Part shown: positions 27,050 to 36,924 of the stretch, piece by piece
Layout: each line of letters starts with the position of its first letter
How positions within the stretch are numbered: the stretch's first letter is position 1
NCBI RefSeq assembly: GCF_011090385.1
Contig: NZ_SEWW01000011.1
Location: 1 to 64,000 of the forward strand
Length of the DNA: 64,000 bases
Reading direction: 5' to 3'
From: Aquirufa beregesia
Lineage (GTDB): Bacteria > Bacteroidota > Bacteroidia > Cytophagales > Spirosomataceae
Translations under genes and position numbers: made by a program
Notes under the pieces: generated by a model
What the model saw: only the letters and a program-made list of their open reading frames with translations
Database searches by the model: none
What the model was told of the DNA's origin: nothing

Positions 27050-28012
27050 TTAGTTGACCGGTTTTAGGTCAAAATAGGTATTGAAAATGGTTTCTCCAAC
27101 CTCATTATTTTTGATCTGAAAATTATCTAAGTATTGGTGTAGACCTGTACTTAAAATATCATCAATTTCCGTGAATTCCACTTCTGAAAGGAGTTTGGAT
27201 AGTTTCTTCTCGGCTGGATTCGAAAATCCATTGTCGGATGAGGTTCCTGAAATGTCATAGAGAGAAACTTGCGCTTCTTTCAAGCAATGCACTACCGAGC
27301 GAGGAAAGTTTTTGTCCAAAATCAAAAACTCCACAATGTGCGTTGGATTCACCACCTTGTACTGCTGACGAAACATGTTGTAAGCAGATACCGATTTTAA
27401 CACGGCAGACCAGAGTAATAAGTCCAAAGGAGAACCAATTTCATTGACATCAGGTAAAAGCGTAAAATATTTCACATCCAGAAAACGCGTGGTTTTGTCG
27501 GCCCTTTCTAGCAGCTTGCCCAATTGCCCAAAATGCCAAGCTTCACCTCGGGTAATGGTGGAATCCACAATGCCATAAAACAATTGACTGCCGGATTTGA
27601 TTTCTTCTAAGAAGCCTTGGTAACGGGAGATTTCCCAGTTTTTACTGCCTTCCACTTTGTCTTTTACTTTCCAATAGATTTGATTGACATATTCCCACAT
27701 CTCTTTGGAAATACTTTCCCGGATGGTACGAGCATTTTCACGGGCGCAATAGAGACAAGAAATGATGGAATTCGGATTTTTAATATCAAATGTCATGTAG
27801 TGCAATACGTTCTCTCGACTGGCCTCCGAATAATGCTCAAAGAAATTAAAATGATCGGCGGTAGCCACAATGAGCGGTTCCCATTGTTCAGGGACATTGG
27901 GAGGAAGGTCTAAAGCAAGGTTGAAATTGACAGAGATAAAGCGGGCATAATTATCCGCTCTTTCAATGTATCGATTCATCCAATAAATGGAATTAGCAAC
28001 ACGGCTTAACAT
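27050..28012 (-). CDS. Alpha-E domain protein (DUF403)
   Basis: 320 aa, mostly helical, starting MLSRVANSIYWMNRYIERADNYAR, the hallmark of the alpha-E family. RENARTIRESISKEMWE near 90-106 and RADKTTRFLDVKYF near 171-184 are further family motifs. It is usually coded with a circularly permuted ATP-grasp protein, transglutaminase and Anbu. Here the ATP-grasp gene is absent: upstream lies only a 182-nt gap and then pyrD on the other strand. Confidence 0.85.
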   Translation of the reverse strand: MLSRVANSIYWMNRYIERADNYARFISVNFNLALDLPPNVPEQWEPLIVATADHFNFFEHYSEASRENVLHYMTFDIKNPNSIISCLYCARENARTIRESISKEMWEYVNQIYWKVKDKVEGSKNWEISRYQGFLEEIKSGSQLFYGIVDSTITRGEAWHFGQLGKLLERADKTTRFLDVKYFTLLPDVNEIGSPLDLLLWSAVLKSVSAYNMFRQQYKVVNPTHIVEFLILDKNFPRSVVHCLKEAQVSLYDISGTSSDNGFSNPAEKKLSKLLSEVEFTEIDDILSTGLHQYLDNFQIKNNEVGETIFNTYFDLKPVN

Positions 28013-28166
28013 AGGCTTTTGTTTTTATTAAATGCTTGATTTTTTGAATGATATTTAAAATTAGCCTTTTTTTTAAGAGTTGCAATTGAGCTAAGCAGAA
28101 AATTGAAATTGGAGACAAAATTTGGATTTTATGGGGAAGAATTTCCTCTATCTAGCCCAATTTTTG

Positions 28167-28174
28167 TATTTTTG
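28167..28174 (+). promoter_or_regulatory. Candidate -7 element for pyrD
   Basis: TATTTTTG exactly fits TAnnTTTG and lies 20 bases ahead of the pyrD ATG. A -33 element is not evident, so this is weak on its own. Confidence 0.3.
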
Positions 28175-28194
28175 AGGTATAATAAATTTCTTCT

Positions 28195-29229
28195 ATGATA
28201 TATCAATCCATCATTAAGCCCCTCTTATTTTTGTTGAGTCCTGAAAAAGCTCATTATGTTGTGGCCGATAGTTTACGCTGGATGATGAAGATTCCTGGAG
28301 TGAAATCCATCTTTCGTTCTTTGTTTCAGCTAGAAGATCCTCGATTAACACGTACGGTTTTTGGTATACAATTTCCTAACCCCGTTGGTCTGGCAGCAGG
28401 ATTTGATAAAAATGCTTCCTTGGTGGATGAGTTTTCCAATCTGGGTTTTGGATTTATTGAAGTAGGGACGGTAACTCCTAAAGCGCAGGACGGCAATCCT
28501 CAGCCACGATTGTTTCGTTTGCCAGCGGATAGTGCTTTGATCAATCGGATGGGATTTAATAATGAAGGTTTGGATGCTATGAAAGCCCGATTGGCTAAAA
28601 GGACCTCACGGGTGATTGTTGGAGGAAATTTGGGAAAGAATAAAGTAACGCCCAATGAATTGGCAGAAGAAGATTATTGCTTGGGATTTGAGGCATTATT
28701 TGATGTGGTGGATTATTTTGTGGTCAATGTGAGTTCTCCGAACACGCCCAATCTGCGCGACTTACAAGAGAAAGAGCCATTGAAGAAATTGCTGAGTCGA
28801 TTACAAGCGCTGAATGCGCTTAAACCTAGTCCTAAACCCATCTTACTGAAAATAGCACCAGATTTATCCAATGAGCAATTGGATGATGTCTTGGAAATTG
28901 TTCAAGAGACGAAATTGGCAGGAATTATTGCCACCAATACGACGCTTTCCAGAGAAGGATTGCACTCAAATGTTAGCTTAACCCAAGAAACGGGAGGTCT
29001 GAGTGGTAAGCCTTTGACCCAGCGATCTACTGAAGTAATTGCTTATTTATACCAACATTCAAACGGTAAAATACCGATTATTGGTGTGGGAGGGATACAT
29101 TCTGCTGAGGATGCTTTGGACAAGTTGAGAGCAGGGGCAAGTCTAGTCCAGGTTTATACGGGTTTTGTCTATGAGGGGCCATGTTTGGTCAAAAAAATCA
29201 ATCAGGGAATCATTCAATCAGGACTATAA
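28195..29229 (+). CDS. pyrD: Dihydroorotate dehydrogenase (quinone), class 2
   Basis: Oxidises dihydroorotate to orotate in pyrimidine synthesis, with electrons going to quinone. 344 aa. The N-terminal helical segment (1-40) that binds membrane marks class 2. FMN-site [10 protein letters not shown] (65-74), catalytic Ser181 in [14 protein letters not shown], and [11 protein letters not shown] near 301-311. Sixty-three nt separate it from ftsK. Confidence 0.95.
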   Translation: MIYQSIIKPLLFLLSPEKAHYVVADSLRWMMKIPGVKSIFRSLFQLEDPRLTRTVFGIQFPNPVGLAAGFDKNASLVDEFSNLGFGFIEVGTVTPKAQDGNPQPRLFRLPADSALINRMGFNNEGLDAMKARLAKRTSRVIVGGNLGKNKVTPNELAEEDYCLGFEALFDVVDYFVVNVSSPNTPNLRDLQEKEPLKKLLSRLQALNALKPSPKPILLKIAPDLSNEQLDDVLEIVQETKLAGIIATNTTLSREGLHSNVSLTQETGGLSGKPLTQRSTEVIAYLYQHSNGKIPIIGVGGIHSAEDALDKLRAGASLVQVYTGFVYEGPCLVKKINQGIIQSGL

Positions 29230-29292
29230 AAATGATTTTGTAAATCGAATCAAAAAAGCGAAATTTACACAAAGCATTCACCCTACATCTTT

Positions 29293-31767
29293 ATGGCCAA
29301 AAAGATTACTAGTCCTAGCAATACCCTCCAACTGAATTTTGAGAAGGATAGCAACAAGGAATCTGTAAAGAGGAGTGAATTGTCGGGCCGTATCCGTCTC
29401 ATTGTCGCCAGTTTTTTATTTTTAACAGGGGTTTTATTGTTGGTTGCTTTTGTTTCCAACTTCTTCATGGGTGTGGCAGATCAAAGTGAAGTAGAACGTA
29501 GCACTTTGGAAGTGATTGAGGGATCGGATATCCCAGTTAAAAATTTGGCCGGACTTTTAGGCGCTAAAATTGCGCATTTCTTCTTGTTTAGAACCTTTGG
29601 TTGGTCATCCGTTTTATTGATACCCTTATTCTTATTATCAGCGTTAAAGGTTGGTTTTAGAAAAGAAATATATTCGGTGGATCGCCTATCTTGGCAAGTT
29701 CTTTTCTATGTGATTTGGGGCAGTTTGGTGGCTGGTTTTTTATCATACCAATTGGATTTACCGCATTCATTAGGAGGAGGCGTCGGCTTTTTCTTGAATG
29801 AGAAACTGCATCAGCTGATTGGATACATGTCCATTTTTGTGATTTTGTTCACAGGTTTAGTCTTCATTATATTATTCTATCAATTAAATCCTAAACCTAA
29901 GGCGCAAGCTTTGTCGGATGTGCCTAGCAAGGAAGATGCCGCTCAAGCTCCCTTGGTTCCCAATGCTGAGGATGCGTTGTTTGAGGAAGATTTATTTGAT
30001 GAAGATCCGAGCATTCATGTAGATAATGATGATCTCGAGAAATTTAGGCCCATAGTTCCTCCTTTGAAAGGGAACGCGGATGTAGAAGAATTAGACTTGG
30101 ATGAGGAATTGTCTACACAAGAAGTACCAGAGGCTCCTGTTGAAGATGATTTGACCTTCACTTATAAGGTAGCAGAAGTAGACCCTAATGCCCCTGTAGA
30201 AGAGGTGGAAGAACTCACTACCGAAACCAAGGCCAATGATTTAGTGGCCCAGTTTGGATTATATGACCCTACGGCTGATTTGCCCAAATACCAATACCCA
30301 ACCTTGGATTTACTGAAAGAGTATGATGTGAAAAATCAGACCACTCAAGTAACCATGGATGAGTTGAAAGAGAATAAGGAGAAGATTGTAGAAACACTTC
30401 AGTACTATGGCATTGGTATTTCCAAGATTGAAGCGACCATTGGGCCTACGGTTACTTTGTATGAGATTGTTCCTAAAGCAGGAGTTCGAGTAAGCAAGAT
30501 TACGTCTTTGGAAGATGATTTATCGCTTTCCTTGGCCGCTATGGGTGTTCGTATTATTGGCCAAATGCCAGGAAAGAATACCATTGGTATTGAAGTAGCG
30601 AACAAGAACCGAGAAATGGTGCCTGTGCGAGCGGTAATTGGTTCAGAGAAATTCCAAAAGTCGAATTTTGACTTACCTATTACCTTAGGGAAGACCATTT
30701 CCAATGAGATTTTTGTGGCCGATTTAGCCAAAATGCCTCACTTATTGATGGCCGGAGCTACGGGTCAAGGCAAGTCCGTTGGTTTGAATATGTTGTTGAC
30801 CTCACTCATCTACAAGAAGCATCCAGCTACCTTGAAGTTTGTACTGGTAGACCCGAAGAAAGTAGAGTTGTCCTTATTCAATAAGCTGGAAAGACATTTC
30901 TTAGCTTGTCTACCCGATTCCGAAGAAGCGATTATCACCGATACCAAAAAGGTAGTGAGTACGTTGAATTCCTTATGTAAGGAAATGGACTTGCGTTATG
31001 ATAAGTTGAAAGATGCCGGCTGTCGTAATATCAAGGAATACAACCAGAAGTTTATCAATCGTCGTTTGAATCCGAATGATCATGACTTCATGCCCTACAT
31101 TGTGTTGGTGATTGATGAGTTGGCCGACTTAATGTTGACCGCCGGAAAAGAGGTGGAACATCCGATTGCTCGTTTGGCACAATTAGCTCGAGCTATTGGT
31201 ATTCACTTGGTGGTTGCCACGCAGCGCCCATCGGTCAATGTGATTACGGGAACCATTAAAGCCAACTTCCCCGCTCGTTTATCCTTTAAAGTGATGTCGA
31301 AAATTGACTCCAGAACCATTCTGGATGCTAGTGGAGCGGATCAATTGGTGGGACAAGGGGATATGTTATTATCCATGGGTTCTGAGGTGATACGTTTACA
31401 ATGTGCGTTTGTAGATACCCCCGAAGTAGAAGAGATTTGTGAGTTTATTGGCAACCAGCAGGGCTATGCTTCGGCTTATTTATTACCAGAACCCGATTCA
31501 GAAGAAACGGGAGGACAAGAGCGTGGAGATATGGATTTAAGTAATCGTGATTCCTTTTTTGATGAAGCAGCTCGATTGGTGGTGATGCATCAGCAAGGTT
31601 CCACTTCTTTGATCCAGCGTAAATTAAAATTGGGCTATAATAGGGCTGGAAGATTGATTGATCAGTTAGAAGCTGCAGGCATAGTAGGTTCATTTGGAGG
31701 TTCCAAAGCCCGTGATGTCTTAGTAAAAAGTGAAACAGAATTGGAAGAGATTTTGAGAAATTTATAA
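29293..31767 (+). CDS. ftsK: DNA translocase FtsK/SpoIIIE
   Basis: 824 aa. Four membrane helices lie in the first 200 residues, followed by an acidic linker (about 205-320, rich in Glu/Asp/Pro), then the RecA-like motor with Walker A AGATGQGKS (about 486-494) and Walker B VLVIDELADLML (about 603-614). A winged-helix gamma domain ends the protein (LIQRKLKLGYNRAGRLIDQLE). It pumps chromosomes at the septum and activates XerCD at dif; xerD is in the same window at 17035. lolA follows after 7 nt. Confidence 0.95.
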   Translation: MAKKITSPSNTLQLNFEKDSNKESVKRSELSGRIRLIVASFLFLTGVLLLVAFVSNFFMGVADQSEVERSTLEVIEGSDIPVKNLAGLLGAKIAHFFLFRTFGWSSVLLIPLFLLSALKVGFRKEIYSVDRLSWQVLFYVIWGSLVAGFLSYQLDLPHSLGGGVGFFLNEKLHQLIGYMSIFVILFTGLVFIILFYQLNPKPKAQALSDVPSKEDAAQAPLVPNAEDALFEEDLFDEDPSIHVDNDDLEKFRPIVPPLKGNADVEELDLDEELSTQEVPEAPVEDDLTFTYKVAEVDPNAPVEEVEELTTETKANDLVAQFGLYDPTADLPKYQYPTLDLLKEYDVKNQTTQVTMDELKENKEKIVETLQYYGIGISKIEATIGPTVTLYEIVPKAGVRVSKITSLEDDLSLSLAAMGVRIIGQMPGKNTIGIEVANKNREMVPVRAVIGSEKFQKSNFDLPITLGKTISNEIFVADLAKMPHLLMAGATGQGKSVGLNMLLTSLIYKKHPATLKFVLVDPKKVELSLFNKLERHFLACLPDSEEAIITDTKKVVSTLNSLCKEMDLRYDKLKDAGCRNIKEYNQKFINRRLNPNDHDFMPYIVLVIDELADLMLTAGKEVEHPIARLAQLARAIGIHLVVATQRPSVNVITGTIKANFPARLSFKVMSKIDSRTILDASGADQLVGQGDMLLSMGSEVIRLQCAFVDTPEVEEICEFIGNQQGYASAYLLPEPDSEETGGQERGDMDLSNRDSFFDEAARLVVMHQQGSTSLIQRKLKLGYNRAGRLIDQLEAAGIVGSFGGSKARDVLVKSETELEEILRNL

Positions 31768-31774
31768 CATAACC

Positions 31775-32383
31775 ATGAAGAAAATTATAGCTATTATTGC
31801 CGGAGTATGTATTAGTACCTTCAGTTTTGCACAAGCTTCTAAAGCAATCAGTTACATTGACGGGATGCAAAAAAAGTATAAAGCGATGTCCTCTTTTGCG
31901 GCTAGCTTTTCTTATGCCACGGATGGCGGGGCTCCCATGAGTGGATCCATTTCTGTGAAAGGAACCAAATTTCGTTTAAAGACTGCTGGACAAGAGATTT
32001 TCAATAATGGCAAGGAAGTATCCACCTACATCAAAGAAATCAATGAGGTGAACGTATCGGCCTTTGATCCGGCAGATAATGATTTGAATCCTGCTAAGAT
32101 TTATTCTTTTGATAAAAAAGCCTATAAAATATCCTTAGCTGGGGATGCAGGGTCGATTGCTACTGTAGACATGATGCCTACGTCTAAAAATGCACAAATG
32201 CAGAAAATCAGCATCAAGATCAATAAAGCAGACAAAGCGGTAAAGGAATGGACCATCATCAATAAAGCGGGGAAGAAACAGAACTTTAAAGTGCTGAAAA
32301 TTGAATCTAAATCCTTGGATGATAAGTTCTTTACCTTTGACAAAAAGCAATACCCTGGGGTGGAGGTGAATGATTTGAGGTAA
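31775..32383 (+). CDS. lolA: LolA-like outer membrane lipoprotein carrier protein
   Basis: 202 aa with a Sec signal peptide (MKKIIAIIAGVCISTFSFAQ). The mature part has the LolA start pattern (YIDGMQKKYKAMSSFAASFSY) and the strands expected for a lipid-binding half barrel. It would carry lipoproteins through the periplasm. The ftsK-lolA pair is common in Bacteroidota. A terminator hairpin follows at 32513. Confidence 0.8.
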   Translation: MKKIIAIIAGVCISTFSFAQASKAISYIDGMQKKYKAMSSFAASFSYATDGGAPMSGSISVKGTKFRLKTAGQEIFNNGKEVSTYIKEINEVNVSAFDPADNDLNPAKIYSFDKKAYKISLAGDAGSIATVDMMPTSKNAQMQKISIKINKADKAVKEWTIINKAGKKQNFKVLKIESKSLDDKFFTFDKKQYPGVEVNDLR

Positions 32384-32512
32384 GTTGTAAATGATAGATT
32401 ATAAATGATTAGGGTTTAATTAGTGATTAGATATAGATGATGGAAAATCGTTTCACCTGAACCAATAAGCCCCAATAGAATAATAATATACCAAATATTG
32501 AATAGTAAAAAA

Positions 32513-32529
32513 GCCCCGAATTTCGGGGC
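32513..32529. terminator. Bidirectional intrinsic terminator between lolA and purQ
   Basis: GCCCCGAATTTCGGGGC forms an 8-bp stem with a tiny loop; an A-run precedes it and a T-rich tract follows, so it can act for both converging genes. Confidence 0.8.
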
Positions 32530-32564
32530 CTTTCATTTATAATCAATAATTTATAATTCATAAT

Positions 32565-33242
32565 TTACAAAATCAGTTGCTTCAAAATCTCCAAGCCATC
32601 GATATTGGCTAAATCTGGATCAGCAGCGCGTTCTGGGTGAGGCATCATGCCAATCACATTACGACCAGCATTGCATATTCCCGCGATGTTGAATAAACTA
32701 CCATTCGGGTTAGCCGCATCATTTACTTGGCCATTTTCATCACAATAGTAGAATAAGATTTGGTCATTGGCCTTTAAATCTTCCAAGGTCTTTTCATCAG
32801 CGAAATAACGGCCTTCTGCATGGGCAATAGGTATTTTATAGGCTTTATTTAAGTCTAAAGATTGCGTAATCAAGGATTGATTCGTGGCAGTTTTTAAGTA
32901 GATGTTCTTTGAGATGAATTTTTGTGAATTATTTCTCAATAAGACGCCCGGCAACAAATGAGCTTCCACTAATACTTGGAAGCCATTGCAAATACCCATC
33001 AAATATCCTCCGTCATTGGCATGCTTGATGACATTGTCCATGATCGGAGAAAAGCGTGCAATGGCACCCGAACGTAGGTAGTCGCCATACGAGAATCCGC
33101 CCGGTAAAATGATGAAATCACAGTTTTGAAGACTGGTTTCTTTATGCCACAGCTTCACAGCTTGATGACCTAAACTTTCAATGACCCCAACGGTATCATC
33201 ATCACAATTGGAACCAGGAAATACTACTACGCCAAATTTCAT
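32565..33242 (-). CDS. purQ: Phosphoribosylformylglycinamidine synthase subunit I (glutaminase)
   Basis: 225 aa class I glutamine amidotransferase that supplies ammonia to PurL in purine synthesis. FPGSNCDDD (8-16), catalytic Cys85 in GICNGFQ and the His/Glu pair in MMPHPERAAD near 199-208. It stands alone, as separate purQ genes often do. No purL or purS lies nearby. Confidence 0.93.
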   Translation of the reverse strand: MKFGVVVFPGSNCDDDTVGVIESLGHQAVKLWHKETSLQNCDFIILPGGFSYGDYLRSGAIARFSPIMDNVIKHANDGGYLMGICNGFQVLVEAHLLPGVLLRNNSQKFISKNIYLKTATNQSLITQSLDLNKAYKIPIAHAEGRYFADEKTLEDLKANDQILFYYCDENGQVNDAANPNGSLFNIAGICNAGRNVIGMMPHPERAADPDLANIDGLEILKQLIL

Positions 33243-33298
33243 AAGATGCTATTAAATATTGAGCGCAAAAATAGCGGTTTTTGTTCAGAATTCCCCGA

Positions 33299-34906
33299 TT
33301 AAATTTGCTTTTCTACTTGGAATAAAAAATGCTCAAAGTCCCATTGGGGTGCTTCGGTCAACTTTATTTGCTGCCAAGTGTCAGTAGGATGTATTCTTTC
33401 CCCTAATCCTTGGCTATGTTTTATTTCAATAGGTAAGTCGATTTCCCCTGGTACATTTTTCCATTTATAGCGTAAAGTATAGACCCCATTGTCTTCTTTC
33501 AATTGATACGTTAAGGTTGGAATATCCGCCCGATTCAGGTAATACGACATGATGGACTTCATGTTTCGTTTCAACTTCTTTTCAAAGAAATTAAGCACTT
33601 CCTCGGCATTGGTGTTTTTATGGTAAAAGGTCAAACAAAAGTCCTGGATGGTGCTGAACCAAAGCTTATCATCTGCCACGATGGACCGTAAGGTATGAAA
33701 CATCCATGTACCTTTGAAATACATGTCGGAATCAGGACTTTGATAATTTACGCCATAAGGGCCAATGATAGGAAAGCGATTTTTGATGTTGTTTTTTTGT
33801 CCGTTCAAATAGGACTGAGCTTGATCTTTACCTGATTTTTCTTCCAAATAAATGGCTTCGGCATAGGTTCCTAAGGCTTCATGAATCCACAGGTCAGCAT
33901 GATCGGTACAAGAGATGGAATTCCCAAACCATTCATGGGCAGATTCATGCACGATGATGAAATCAAAGCCATAATTATTGTTTTTGTAATGGTTGCCATA
34001 GGCCACGGCACTTTGATGCTCCATGCCCCAATAATCCGTTTCTACCAGCGCATAACCATCTTTGGGAAAAGGGTATGGGCCAAAGTATTTTTCAAAAATG
34101 CGCAGCATTTCCGGCGTTTGCTGAAAATGTTTTTTGGCTATTTCGGCATTACTTTGAAGGACATAATAATCCAAATCCAAGGGCTTGCCATTCAGTTGAA
34201 TCATTTTTTCTGACCAATGGGCATAGTCGGCTATGTTGACAGACACATTGTAGGTATTGATGGGATATTGTACTTTCCAATGGTATTCTGTACCAAAGGG
34301 CGTGGGTGTACTGGCCACTAGATTTCCATTAGATACGGCCATTAGGCCTTTGGGAGCTTCAATGCGGATATCCATGGATGCTGGTTCATCACCTGGGTGA
34401 TCTTTACAAGGCCACCAAACAGAAGCACCTAGGCCTTCACATGAAACGGTTACCCAAGGTTTACCTGCGGGGTCTTTGGTCCAAGAAAAACCACCATCCC
34501 ATGGTGGACGCACCGCTTTACGAGGTTGGCCTTGGTAGGAAATAAGTATCTGGTGTTTTTGTTTTACGAGGAGTGTTCTTGGAAAATCAATGAAAATGGC
34601 ATTGCCATCACGACGGTATTTTAAGGCTTTGTTTTCAAATACAATTTGGTCAATGCTCAAGTTTTGGAATAAGTCCACTTGGATTTGTTGCGTCTTTTCC
34701 TTCACCACAAATTGAATGACATTAGAACCGGTGATGTAGGTTTTCTCCAGGTCAACCTTCACTTTCAAATCATAATGCAGTACATCATAGGAAGTACGCG
34801 CAGGCCGTAAACTGCCCCGCAAACTATCCGCATGACTGAACTTTTGGGCGGAGAGGCTAAAGGAGAACAGTAGAGAAAATAGAAGGAGCAATCTTTTAGG
34901 TATCAT
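33299..34906 (-). CDS. M1 family zinc metallopeptidase, secreted
   Basis: About 535 aa from the ATG at 34906, which opens a clear signal peptide (MIPKRLLLLFSLLFSFSLSAQ); a frame reaching 34930 adds eight residues. The GMEHQS exopeptidase-type motif and zinc site HESAHEWFG (about 320-328 in this numbering) with the third ligand Glu in WIHEALGTY 19 residues on. Likely an aminopeptidase-like enzyme in the periplasm. It is shorter than full-length PepN, lacking the large C-terminal helical domain. Confidence 0.85.
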   Translation of the reverse strand: MIPKRLLLLFSLLFSFSLSAQKFSHADSLRGSLRPARTSYDVLHYDLKVKVDLEKTYITGSNVIQFVVKEKTQQIQVDLFQNLSIDQIVFENKALKYRRDGNAIFIDFPRTLLVKQKHQILISYQGQPRKAVRPPWDGGFSWTKDPAGKPWVTVSCEGLGASVWWPCKDHPGDEPASMDIRIEAPKGLMAVSNGNLVASTPTPFGTEYHWKVQYPINTYNVSVNIADYAHWSEKMIQLNGKPLDLDYYVLQSNAEIAKKHFQQTPEMLRIFEKYFGPYPFPKDGYALVETDYWGMEHQSAVAYGNHYKNNNYGFDFIIVHESAHEWFGNSISCTDHADLWIHEALGTYAEAIYLEEKSGKDQAQSYLNGQKNNIKNRFPIIGPYGVNYQSPDSDMYFKGTWMFHTLRSIVADDKLWFSTIQDFCLTFYHKNTNAEEVLNFFEKKLKRNMKSIMSYYLNRADIPTLTYQLKEDNGVYTLRYKWKNVPGEIDLPIEIKHSQGLGERIHPTDTWQQIKLTEAPQWDFEHFLFQVEKQI

Positions 34907-34941
34907 AGATTTTTCTCGATTTAATTGCAAGGATGATTAAA

Positions 34942-35328
34942 TTATAGTGTACGGGATATAGCCGAATAATCCATTTCTAGTTTTTCTACCAGAAAATTTT
35001 CGGATGCTAAATCTTCTGGTCCAAATACAAGAGTAATGGGATATGCATTCAAGCATTGCCAAGCACGGATGGCCTCTCCATGGGAGTTTAATAACGATAT
35101 GGTTAATGTATTGACAGACATTTTACCCATATTTGATAGGGTATTTGACATTGTTTGAAATGATTTGGTATTTTGACAAAGACCTCTTTTAAAGCCAATT
35201 GGAGAATGTTTAATATCTTTTTTCAAACTTGAACTTTCGATATTCAATCCAGAAACCTCTTGAAACGACATCTCAAGTTTGCCATATTGAACTTTAAAGT
35301 AAAAAGCAGGTTGGGTAATTTCAGTCAT
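34942..35328 (-). CDS. Contractile-tail tube protein (T4 gp19 / eCIS tube-like), orphan
   Basis: About 128 aa from the ATG at 35328; an apparent longer frame to 35421 starts inside the ahcY terminator and is rejected. The strand pattern and motifs FYFKVQYGKLEMSFQEVSGL near the N-terminus and WQCLNAYPITLVFGPEDLAS near 91-110 match phage tail tube (gp19-like) and contractile-injection-system tube proteins. No sheath, baseplate, spike or ATPase gene lies anywhere in the window. The closest neighbours are the M1 peptidase and ahcY. Confidence 0.75.
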   Translation of the reverse strand: MTEITQPAFYFKVQYGKLEMSFQEVSGLNIESSSLKKDIKHSPIGFKRGLCQNTKSFQTMSNTLSNMGKMSVNTLTISLLNSHGEAIRAWQCLNAYPITLVFGPEDLASENFLVEKLEMDYSAISRTL

Positions 35329-35377
35329 TTGTATGAATAGCTTAGTAAAAGTAGCCCAAGATTCCCTTGAAAGCAAA

Positions 35378-35405
35378 AAAGCCACCCTCTTGCGAAGGTG
35401 GCTTT
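35378..35405 (-). terminator. Terminator of ahcY
   Basis: A stem-loop with GCCACC paired to GGTGGC (one mismatch further in, TTGC loop) lies 22 nt past the ahcY stop and ends in a T-run on the minus strand. Confidence 0.75.
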
Positions 35406-35426
35406 GGGGATATAATCTCAAAAAGA

Positions 35427-36743
35427 CTAGTAACGGTAATGCTCTGGTTTGAATGGACCATTTTGTGGTACCCCAATGTATTCCGCTTGTTCTTTCTCTA
35501 ATTTCTCCAATTTAGCCCCAATGTGCGCTAAGTGTAAGAAAGCGACTTTCTCATCCAAATGCTTTGGAAGGATGTACACTTTGTTCTCATAATTAGCGGC
35601 ATTGGCCCAAAGCTCTAATTGAGCTAAGGTTTGATTACAGAATGAGTTCGACATCACGAATGATGGGTGACCCATGGCGCAGCCTAAGTTGACCAAACGA
35701 CCTTCTGCTAATACGATGATATTTTTACCTTCCACGGTGTACATATCCACTTGTGGTTTAATTTGGTCTTTCGAAGCACCGTAGTTTTCATTCAACCAAG
35801 CCATGTCGATTTCGTTATCGAAGTGACCAATGTTACAAACGATCGCTTTGTCCTTCATGGCTTTGAAGTGGCGGTCACGAATGATTTTCACATTACCAGT
35901 AGCTGTTACAAAGATGTTAGCACGCGAAGCAGCTTCGTCCATCGGAACTACTTCAAAACCATCCATCGCCGCTTGTAAGGCACAGATTGGGTCAATCTCC
36001 GTCACTAATACACGGCAACCAGCACCACGTAATGATTCAGCACTCCCTTTCCCTACGTCACCGTATCCCGCTACAACAGCAACTTTACCAGCTAACATTA
36101 AGTCAGTAGCACGACGAATCGCATCGACCAATGACTCTTTACAGCCGTATTTATTATCAAATTTAGATTTTGTTACTGAGTCGTTCACGTTGATCGCTGG
36201 TAAGAATAAAGTACCATTTTTCATACGCTCATATAAACGGTGAACACCCGTAGTAGTTTCCTCAGAAAGTCCTTTGATGCCAGGTATTAATTCTGGATAG
36301 TCATCAAATACCATGTTGGTTAAATCACCACCATCATCCAAAATCATGTTCAAAGGTTGTTTTTCTTCTCCGAAAAACAACGTTTGCTCAATACACCAGT
36401 TGAACTCTTCTTCGTTCATGCCTTTCCAAGCATAAACGGGGATGCCTGCGGCTGCAATGGCTGCTGCTGCGTGATCTTGTGTAGAGAAAATATTACATGA
36501 AGACCAGGTAACTTCAGCTCCTAAGGCAGTCAATGTTTCAATCAAAACCGCTGTTTGGATGGTCATGTGCAAACATCCTGCGATGCGTGCTCCTTTTAAA
36601 GGTTGAGCTTTTCCAAATTCAGCACGTAAAGCCATTAATCCTGGCATTTCTGCTTCTGCTAATTGAATCTCTTTACGACCCCAGTCGGCCAATGCAATGT
36701 CTTTAACTTTAAAAGGTACATACGTACCGGATTGTGATGCCAT
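35427..36743 (-). CDS. ahcY: Adenosylhomocysteinase
   Basis: Cleaves S-adenosylhomocysteine to adenosine and homocysteine, recycling the product of methyltransferases. 438 aa. NAD loop [13 protein letters not shown] near 223-235, [20 protein letters not shown] near 53-72, and the C-terminal [13 protein letters not shown] and KPEHYRY ending. Single-gene unit with its own candidate promoter and terminator. Confidence 0.97.
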   Translation of the reverse strand: MASQSGTYVPFKVKDIALADWGRKEIQLAEAEMPGLMALRAEFGKAQPLKGARIAGCLHMTIQTAVLIETLTALGAEVTWSSCNIFSTQDHAAAAIAAAGIPVYAWKGMNEEEFNWCIEQTLFFGEEKQPLNMILDDGGDLTNMVFDDYPELIPGIKGLSEETTTGVHRLYERMKNGTLFLPAINVNDSVTKSKFDNKYGCKESLVDAIRRATDLMLAGKVAVVAGYGDVGKGSAESLRGAGCRVLVTEIDPICALQAAMDGFEVVPMDEAASRANIFVTATGNVKIIRDRHFKAMKDKAIVCNIGHFDNEIDMAWLNENYGASKDQIKPQVDMYTVEGKNIIVLAEGRLVNLGCAMGHPSFVMSNSFCNQTLAQLELWANAANYENKVYILPKHLDEKVAFLHLAHIGAKLEKLEKEQAEYIGVPQNGPFKPEHYRY

Positions 36744-36780
36744 TGTGTATGATGTTGAATTGAATTTTCTTAATAAAATG

Positions 36781-36788
36781 CAAAGTTA
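36781..36788 (-). promoter_or_regulatory. Candidate -7 element for ahcY
   Basis: The minus strand has TAACTTTG, an exact TAnnTTTG match, 38 bases ahead of the ATG. No SAH or SAM riboswitch was recognised in the leader. Confidence 0.4.
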
Positions 36789-36924
36789 AGTCTTTTTTAA
36801 AGAAAGAGAAAATGTAGAAATGAGTTTAATTTTATTCGTTTATTGCCGCTAAACTTCGCTAATTGATTTATGGCTCCCTGCTTTAGGTAATGGTAAATTT
36901 ATACCGGAGTTTCTCAGTAATTTT

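Noticed and set aside
35329-35421. N-terminal extension of the tail tube protein
   Set aside because: The extra codons begin with TTG and cross the ahcY terminator hairpin; the ATG at 35328 opens the recognisable domain.
36744-36924. SAH or SAM riboswitch upstream of ahcY
   Set aside because: No conserved riboswitch core or pairing pattern could be recognised; only a -7-like element was found.
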